From: Eonycteris spelaea
Lineage: Eukaryota > Chordata > Mammalia > Chiroptera > Pteropodidae
Length of the DNA: 64,000 nucleotides
NCBI GenBank assembly: GCA_003508835.1
Contig: PUFA01000092.1
Span: 744,001 to 808,000, forward strand
Reading direction: 5' to 3'
The notes under the pieces are model-generated. The model saw only the letters and a program-made list of their open reading frames with translations. It was not told where the DNA came from and searched no databases. The position numbers and the translations under genes are program-made. Positions 57,205 through 64,000 of this stretch are shown piece by piece; the stretch's first letter is position 1, and each line of letters opens with the position of its first letter.

Positions 57205-60200
57205 GTTCCTATCTTTCTTAATAGATTATCCTGTAGATCTACTCATTATTCCAGGATTCTCCCTTCAGGGTGTTTGACATTATATAAATGAGTAACTACT
57301 TCTAATTAGAAAGGATAAAATAATATTGTCAATAATAAAATTATATTAAAATCATTATATAACCTGAAGTGATATTATTAGTAATCATCTTTTCCTTCCT
57401 CTTCTTAAAAATATAATCTTAATAGTTATGGCAAAAGGAAATTAAATTGTGGAGTTTAGACATAATAATAAATTGTTTTTCTCCAGCCATGAAGTCGACT
57501 TTAATATATAGTAAAAATAAAGTAAAATAAGGAAAAAAGTCACTACTTAGTGATTTTTTACATCCTAGCAAAAAAGCCTGGTGAAAACAAGTTTTGTTTA
57601 TAGAAACAGTTATTTTCTTCATCTTTTCATCTTTCTTTACCTTTCTCTTCTACCCCAACTTGCTGTCCTCCTAATCGGGTTCCCTTTGTGTATCCACCCA
57701 AGTGGGAAATGTTTTTTCTGAAACATGGAATGGAGAGACTGATATCAAAAGATTTCTGGAATTGTTGTTTCCATGCTTGAGGATTCTTTGCAACAGTGGC
57801 AAAGTTCAAATAGTAAGTGATACATTTAACATTATATTGACAGAACTCAATGAGCATATTTCACTAAAGGAAAAGCACAGGTCTCTTAAGTACGTATTTC
57901 TTCATTTGGTTCCGCTCCTCAGACTAAGTTCACATTATTTTTTCAGTGCTAAATGTGCACAGAGCTTCTAGCCAGGACCGTGACACCCCACTTGCATGTT
58001 CCTTCCACAAGTTAAGTCATTAAGGACATTTTTCATGCTCGTATTCATCATTTACGTGTCCTTCTGGTATTGCGCTTGATAGTGGAAAATATTATCAGCA
58101 TATTATTTCTTTCTTTGGCAAAGCAAATTCTCCTTAATCGTATTCTATTACACACATGGTGTGAGACCAAGAGACTTGCAAACTTTTTCCCCCTGTTCTC
58201 CCTGAGTCATCTTGTCTGGCATTTCACAATACATTCCAAGAGGCAAGAGTGGAGAGTAACCGCAACAGTAGCAGAGGAATTCTTTGGAAGGAAACGCCTT
58301 TGTTACAGGAGAGGAAGGGAAAGAGAAAAAGGAGAGGGAGGCTGAGAGAGGGAAATCATCAACTGTTAGAGATTAGACAATAAGGAATATAGTTTATTCA
58401 TTATTCACCTCCATCTAGGGTGGTTCTGATAACTCAGTAAGTGAAATACAGAAGAACAAAGAGATTTAGGGTAAGGAAAATTATGAATAAAAACTTAAGT
58501 CTCGACCTTGATATTAGTTTGTCTTCTATCCCATTATGCTGGGTTCTATTATGGGATAGGCCAAGAAAATTAGTCACGAGCATGTGTACATGTGCATGAG
58601 CTTCAAGTTTAAGTTTTAGTCTTTGATATTGTGATAATATTCAGTCTGAGGGTTTTTCTACTGTTTTCAATGGCATTATACGTGAATGCCATTGGACCTT
58701 CCAAACAATCTCCAGGTAAGGATGCAGCAACAAAGTTTCTTGTTAGTCCAAGAGACATTAATCTAATTTTAAAGGAGAATCAAGGATGACTTTTTTTCTC
58801 ACCTATCGAGTAAAGTTACCATTACCTAAATAGCAAAGTTTACAAATAAAGGTACAGAGTTTGTAAATATAGTTAGCTAATTATTGAATTATTTAATGTC
58901 ACACAGCTAGATGACTGCATGGACAGGGAAAAATGTAAAGACGGTATGAGCAGTAGAGAACAGATGAATATCTCAAGCTGTTCTATACTTTCCAAAAGAT
59001 GCCCAAGAGTTGCACATACCAGCCAAAATGTTTTAAGGACCACTATCCTGACATCTTTCGAACTTCTATTTCTACATTGAGTTTCACAAAGACAGCATAG
59101 TTAGAATTTCCCCTACTTTACATGATATATGCTTGTATAAAAATAACATCTTACAGAAAAGCAGACAAAAGCCTGGAACTAAGCTCCAGGGCAGCTGCCT
59201 CAAAATGGTTATATTGCCATGGCCTGGAATACTTTGGGTTTAGGGTCAGGAAGGGGAGACAACTTCATCTATTGGCTTCCTTGCCTCCCATAGTGGAACA
59301 TTCAGTGATTGTGGCTACGCTGTACCCAGCCATAAGAGAAAAAAAAATTAGTTATCCTATAATAATTTCCCAGACATATGGGACTTGAGGGCAATAGGAA
59401 CCAGTAGCAATTGAATACATTTCACATGGACAGGGCAGGGAGCAGAAATGCAGACAATGATCCAAACTTTCTAGTTTATTCATATGCTTACATTGCAGAA
59501 TGTGGAGCTAGGAGAGGCTGATTAACAAAGTTTCACCAGGAGGAATGTGCAGTGATTTGTCTTTCTGCTAAAAGGAAGTTCTCGAAGCATTTATACTGTT
59601 TTTAAGCTAACACCCAATCTTCATGGAATTGGGGAGAGGCAGAAATGTGTGGTCTGCTAACAATCATTAGGCTGAGTTAATTTTCCCACCCAGCCTTTAA
59701 GGGGGTAGGAAGGATGGGAGAGGGGAGAGTGTTGTGGCCTCGAGGAGGCATTATATGAGGCTGGGGGCCCGAGAACATTCTTCACTCTTTCTGAGTAAAG
59801 TCCTGCTTCCATCTACCTCAGAGCAGAGTTAGGCGTTTTTAAGGGAAAAGTTGTGAGTAATTTAGTAGAAGCAGGAATAGCTTCAGCAGCACCCTAACAG
59901 CAATTGATAAAACTCTCAACTTTGACAGGAATTTATTAGTTACTTATAGTGAAAATAGTATTGGATCACGAACTCCCCCAAAACTCCGTGCTGGAGCGAC
60001 TCCATGTCTCTCATCCTTCAGCAGGCAAGCCCGTGTATATTCCAGGGTGATGGCCAGACATAAAAGGGCATAAGTGTTAACGCTTACTTTTTAATCCTTT
60101 GTTATCACAGTTTGCTAATATCCCGATAGCCAAAGGCAGTCGCACCTCCAAACCTTGCAAAGGACATAGATACAAAGTGGGTGAAAATGGGGGTATTGAT

Positions 60201-60475
60201 GCAGGCTTCCACTCAAGGCAGACACCTTAGGCAGCTGGTGGGTCCTCAGCTTCATCAGTGATAAGATTCTGGCAAGAGAGGTGATAGAAGTGAGAGTAAA
60301 GAGTTTTGAAAAGGAAAGAATTGCTTTCAGTAGAATTAGAAGAGCCCTTGGTCACGTAGGAGCAAACCATGAAGATTCGTGTGAAATCACCTGATATTTA
60401 ATTGGCAGGCACCAACACTTGAGCTGACTTTATTTAGACAAGGGAAGGAAACACTTATTTTTTGTTTGTTTGTTT
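57205..60475. other. Largely unassigned; possible MIR and LTR scraps
   Basis: 3.3 kb without a firm feature. ATGTCACACAGCTAGATGAC at 58898-58917 is a reversed MIR core scrap. At 59680-59830 a GC-richer stretch with GGGGGTAGGAAGG, GCATTATATGAGG and CTGAGTAAAGTCCTGCTTCC has the look of an LTR promoter to poly-A region but is not assigned. Plus frames at 57702-57971, 58070-58345 and 59122-59388 lack recognisable domains, splice-site context or codon bias that would support coding. Confidence 0.4.
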
Positions 60476-60477
60476 GC

Positions 60478-60690
60478 ACCTACTACATGTATATCTAGAG
60501 CCATGCTAAGATATAGTATTTATCATTCGGTTAACCCTTGTAGCATTCTCTAATTTTTGGTGTGATTATCTCCATTTTATAAATGAAGAATATGGTTACT
60601 TTCTTGAAATAACAGTGCAAGCAATGCGGAGTTGCCTTTTTCTGACTTCTAAAGCTTATTACTCTCTGTATTCTGCCATGTACCCTTTGA
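60478..60690 (-). repeat. MIR SINE
   Basis: CACCTACTACATGTATATCT, ATTATCTCCATTTTATAAAT and the following GAAGAATATGG appear in reversed MIR order. The head is degraded. Confidence 0.68.
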
Positions 60691-60814
60691 TTCTGCCTCT
60701 TTCTTAGCTATCATTTTTGTTTCAGTTTTCTCTCATTTTAATATTTAAATATTGGAAGAGGCACTTGCACTTGTTGCTCCATTTTGCTTTATTTCTCATT
60801 CATCAGAGAACAGT

Positions 60815-61075
60815 AGAGCTTGATAGTTAAGATGGGTTCTGAGCACAAATGGCCTGTTCAAATCCTGACTCTCCTACTTTTCCTAATCTGTAATGTTCAT
60901 AAATTAACTGTCTTCACTATACTTCATTTTCCTCATCAGAGAAATGCAGATGATAATGATAGTAGCACTGACTTTATAAAAGCAGTTGTGAGGATTTAGA
61001 TGCATTTATACTCAAAGGAAGATGTAAAAAAGTGCTGGTACTCATAAATATGCAGAAATGTTAACTATTACTATT
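60815..61075 (+). repeat. MIR SINE
   Basis: GATAGTTAAGATGGGTTCTG, GTTCAAATCCTGACTCTCCT, ATTTTCCTCATCAGAGAAAT, GCAGTTGTGAGGATTTAGAT and a CTGGTACTCATAAATATG tail: near full-length, forward. It stands 125 bp from an oppositely oriented MIR. Confidence 0.85.
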
Positions 61076-61299
61076 AATATCTTTCAACAAATGAAAGTGT
61101 TTGGCCTTGTCAGTCTATTAAAATGGCTCTGCAATGTCATTAGAGCTCTAAAATGTTGTCAAAGACAATTGATATTTTTCCAGTTTCTTCCTGCTTTGGT
61201 TTCAGTGCAGCACTTGCCCAGATTTCTAGTCTCATTTTACGAACCTCTCCTCTTAGCCCCACGCGCAGTTATTTTTCCTCTGATTATATATTATGGTTG

Positions 61300-61860
61300 A
61301 TTCTCTGTGAGATGTAGATCAATATTCAACACCTATAATATCTCTACAGATACCTGAAACTTAGCATGCCAAAACTGAGCTCACTGTGTTCACTTCCTGG
61401 AAGTCTACCTTCTCTTTCCAGATGCTCCTTCTTGACGAACTGTTCAACTAGGTCCACAGGATCCAAAGTTGGGAGCATTTCAGATTTGTGTCTTTTCTTT
61501 CCAAATTTTATACCAAATTTACATCTTACACCAAATTTCTTTATAATTTTGCTCACAATCATGTCTTAATCAACATCCTTCCCTCGATTCCAGATGTTAC
61601 TTATTTAGTTAAGATTCTACTAATTTTTTCACTTTTATTCTTACAAAAGTCTTCTTAAGGGCTCTTTCCCTATGCTCTCATCCACTCCAAATCTATTCTC
61701 TATGCTGAAGGGAAACTTATCTTTCAAAAATGTGAATTGATAAACATCACTCTCTTACTATAAATACTTCAGTATAAACCCAAACTCTTTTATACAGCCA
61801 TAGGGTTACTTCGTGATTTGCCTACCTCTCTAGCCTCATGCCACCATTCCCTATGATTTT
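61300..61860 (+). repeat. L2 LINE, first part
   Basis: Forward L2: AACTTAGCATGCCAAAACTG, AGCTCACTGTGTTCACTTCC, CAGTATAAACCCAAACTCTT, TTTGCCTACCTCTCTAGCCT. It stops at an A-rich run (61863-61897). The next expected L2 segment appears only at about 62760. Frames at 61344-61569 are incidental. Confidence 0.75.
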
Positions 61861-61862
61861 GC

Positions 61863-61897
61863 AAAAAAAAAAAATAAAAAAAATAAAAAATAAAAAG
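61863..61897. repeat. A-rich (AAAAAT)n tract
   Basis: Poly-A with four interspersed T, at the point where the forward L2 is interrupted. Confidence 0.9.
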
Positions 61898-61999
61898 GAT
61901 TAATTAAGAATTTGGGTAAGTTTGGAAGTGTAGGAAAAAGAAGCAAGTTAATCCATGTGTCTTTACCATGGTGCACAATAACCTAGGTAATTTGTCTTA

Positions 62000-62526
62000 C
62001 TCTTTTTCATTCACCATTTTATCAACAAATATTTTCTGTGAGCTCCCTAATAAGGGCTAAAGTGCTACAGATCTAGCAGTGAAAAAAGTTTATCTAGTTG
62101 CTAGGGATATATTATAAAATAAAAGAGACAAATTTCTGCTCTCACAGGGGAAGAATAACAGTTAATAAATATATAAACTGATAACATATAGGACAGTGAC
62201 ACGTGCTGTAGAAAAAAATTAACAAGATAAAGGAGTTACAGAATTTTGGAAGAGGTGATTGGGGTGGCTATATCACCGAAAAGGTGATATTTCATAAAGA
62301 AAGTAAGAGAGCAAGCTGTGCAGATATGTGTGGAGAAAGTATTCCAGGTGTAGGAAACAGTAAGTGCAAAGGCTCTGAAGCAGGATTAGGCTAAAGGTAT
62401 AGTCATCTAGTTAAGACAAAATTTGGAAGGGAGATAGGAAGGAAGGAAGGAAAGAAGGAAGGAAGGAAGGTCGGAAGGAAGAAAGGAAGAGAGAGAGAAT
62501 GAGAGAGAGAGAGAGAGAGAAGAGAT

Positions 62527-62561
<35 letters not shown>

Positions 62562-62735
62562 TTAGGTTATTGTGGCCTGGAGCAGAAAAATTGAGGGGAG
62601 AATTAGTCAGAGTAAATTCAGAGCAGTATCCAAAGACAGACCATGAAATCTGAAAAGTAAGGATTGTGGGTTTCTATTAAGAAAGAAATGGGGATTTATG
62701 AAGCATTTAGATGTAGGATTACATGATCTCTCTGG
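62000..62735 (-). repeat. L2 LINE, reverse orientation, with internal microsatellite
   Basis: CTCACAGGGGAAGAATAACA, GAGAAAGTATTCCAGGTGTA, GGAAACAGTAAGTGCAAAGG, CTCTGAAGCAGGATTAGG, then past the microsatellite TTATTGTGGCCTGGAGCAGA and ATTTAGATGTAGGATTACAT. This is reversed L2 order. It lies between the two halves of a forward L2. Confidence 0.68.
62425..62560. repeat. (GGAA)n / (GA)n microsatellite
   Basis: About nine GGAA-type units (62436-62490, with interruptions) pass into GA repeats at 62488-62560, broken once by TGAG. All-purine on this strand for about 130 bp apart from a few T and C. Confidence 0.95.
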
Positions 62736-62759
62736 ATTTCTCTTTTCATATCTTTTCTT

Positions 62760-62955
62760 TCCTACACACTAATTACTGAAGTTCCCCATTTTTCCTTTCC
62801 CTCTAAATCTCTGTGGTGCTGTTACCCTACCTTTGCCGGGAATATATTCCCACTCATACCTACCATATCAATTTCCTAATAGATGTTCAAGTTTTCATCA
62901 TAGATATTACTTCTATACAAAGCCTGGAGTACGTGCCCTTCTAAGGTCCCCCATG
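62760..62955 (+). repeat. L2 LINE, second part
   Basis: CCTACCTTTGCCGGGAATAT and TTCCCACTCATACCTACC correspond to the L2 segment that follows the one ending at 61860. It suggests a single forward L2 split by about 900 bp. Confidence 0.6.
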
Positions 62956-62974
62956 ACATTTTTTTTTTTTTTTT

Positions 62975-63345
62975 AGCCACGATACTCCTGAATGCAAATA
63001 CAGAAAAACCTAAATATCAATGGCTGTGAGATGTGTAGAGGTAGACAGTATTGTCTACTTACATATATTCACAAAGACCCAGGTTTTCCATTCTTCTGCT
63101 TTACCATGATCATGATCTTGGCTTTCCACCTCTACTTTGTGCTTCTACTGGTTGCAAGGTGAACCCATTTTATCCTCACAGGCATCTAACTTCAAAACAA
63201 TAGAATCCAAAGCAGGGAAAAGGGGAAGATTTCCAAGAGCTTTCCGTTTGCAGTGTGCTTGCCTTTGTCAAGGGAGACAATCTTTCCCAGAAGTCTACTA
63301 GAAATTTCTTCATGTCTAATTAGTCAGGACTGGGTCAACACATTT
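62975..63345 (-). mobile_element. Probable MLT1-like LTR fragment
   Basis: CATTCTTCTGCTTTACCATG, CTACTGGTTGCAAGGTG, TCTTTCCCAGAAGTCTACTA and AGTCAGGACTGGGTCAACAC resemble a reversed MaLR-type LTR. A T run at 62959-62974 precedes it. Tentative. Confidence 0.42.
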
Positions 63346-63349
63346 TTGT

Positions 63350-63455
63350 AGATGCCTGTTTACCTGTGTTCTCATGAACATTGTATCCTATCACCTAGCA
63401 CAGACTATGACACAGAGTGGTATTCAAATAAATATTTATTTGAATAAAAGTTCAA
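63350..63455 (+). repeat. L2 LINE 3' terminus
   Basis: TCACCTAGCACAGACTATGA, CACAGAGTGGTATTCAAATA and AATATTTATTTGAATAAAAG match the forward L2 3' end. It may be the terminal part of the same L2 seen at 61300 and 62760. Confidence 0.68.
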
Positions 63456-64000
63456 TGGCTTTTATTCTTTTTATAAGATAGAATGTGAGGTTAAAGGGGT
63501 GGGAGTTTTGAGTTTTTATAAAAATAACACGCTTCTCAGAAAAGAACTGCAGACTAGAAATCAGTTAATGAATTTCTAAATCAATGTGTGGTTTTCAAAT
63601 ACGTTAAATAGCAAAATATAAGTTCTAGTTTTGTACTTTAGGAGTTTCCAAATAAAAAAATTCACAAATCCTCAAAAGTATTGAAATTTAAGTTCCCATT
63701 ATCTAAAAACCATGGAGTTTAACTTGCTTTGACTATTTCTTCCACCCTAATTTTGGTTCATTGATAATAATCTTTTAAAAACCTTCCTTGATTCTCCTGA
63801 ACTACACCTGATTCTCGCTGGTCAATTACAGACCAGGAGTCCTGAGATATAGGACAAGCAAAAATGCAAACACCCGGGAAGAGAACCCTGGAGAGCTAGT
63901 TGTTGATGGAGAAGTGTGGAATTTCTAAATTGGTATAGGAATGAAGGATGTTTGATAGTTCAACAAAGGAAGTGACAGAGAGTCAGTGACTTTGGCTCAA
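63456..64000. other. No feature recognised
   Basis: Unassigned AT-rich sequence to the window end. Confidence 0.45.

Noticed and set aside
1..64000. CRISPR arrays, operons, prophage or bacterial-type genes
   Set aside because: No regularly spaced identical repeats, no dense long frames and no ribosome-binding sites; all signals are mammalian nuclear repeats.
1..64000. tRNA, 5S, U6, 7SK or Y RNA genes or pseudogenes
   Set aside because: I scanned for their conserved blocks and saw none; tRNA-like sequence here is only in MIR heads.

Overview
This window looks like AT-rich, CpG-poor, non-coding mammalian nuclear DNA: either a gene desert or the inside of a very long intron. Open frames are short (the longest is 133 codons), none resembles a known host gene, and I see no tRNA, rRNA, snRNA, CpG island or CRISPR array. 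What can be annotated is a layered record of transposon insertions: LINE-1 (L1) copies of several ages, L2, MIR, MLT1-like LTRs, hAT and Tigger DNA-transposon remnants, and simple repeats. The ancient repeats (MIR, L2, MLT1, old L1M-type copies) place it in a placental mammal. The 3' end of the young L1 near 2.2-2.5 kb resembles, from memory, L1 tails of Laurasiatheria and especially bats. I recognise no lineage-specific SINE (Alu, B1/B2, carnivore, ruminant or horse types, or the common bat VES type), so a SINE-poor bat lineage such as fruit bats is my tentative guess.

Layout. 0.3-3.0 kb: a Tigger-like DNA transposon with TA target duplication, split by a 2.0 kb 5'-truncated L1 that has its own 11 bp duplication. 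3-20 kb: mostly unassigned sequence with MLT1-like LTRs, MIR and old L1 pieces. 20-29 kb: old minus-strand L1 3' regions, an LTR, and an L1 with a plus part followed by a minus part. 29-47 kb: mostly L2 and MIR, two MLT1-like LTRs, a hAT element and an old L1 reverse-transcriptase stretch carrying a recent nested duplication. 47.8-56.9 kb: a 3'-end L1 fragment, a hAT element, then a near full-length 6.1 kb minus-strand L1 (50579-56685) inserted into a MIR, with a 15 bp duplication in the two MIR halves. 57-64 kb: unassigned sequence with some GC-richer stretches, then MIR and L2 copies, including an L2 split by an opposite-strand L2 that carries a GGAA/GA microsatellite.

No genes work together here. 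The only protein-coding relics are decayed L1 ORF1 and ORF2 and an L2 reverse-transcriptase fragment, all disabled by stops and frameshifts. I found no convincing undescribed system. The items most worth checking are an antisense open frame in the 5' untranslated region of the full-length L1, its unusually short 3' end, the nested duplication at 41.8-42.1 kb, and a CpG-retaining stretch near 37.1-37.4 kb.
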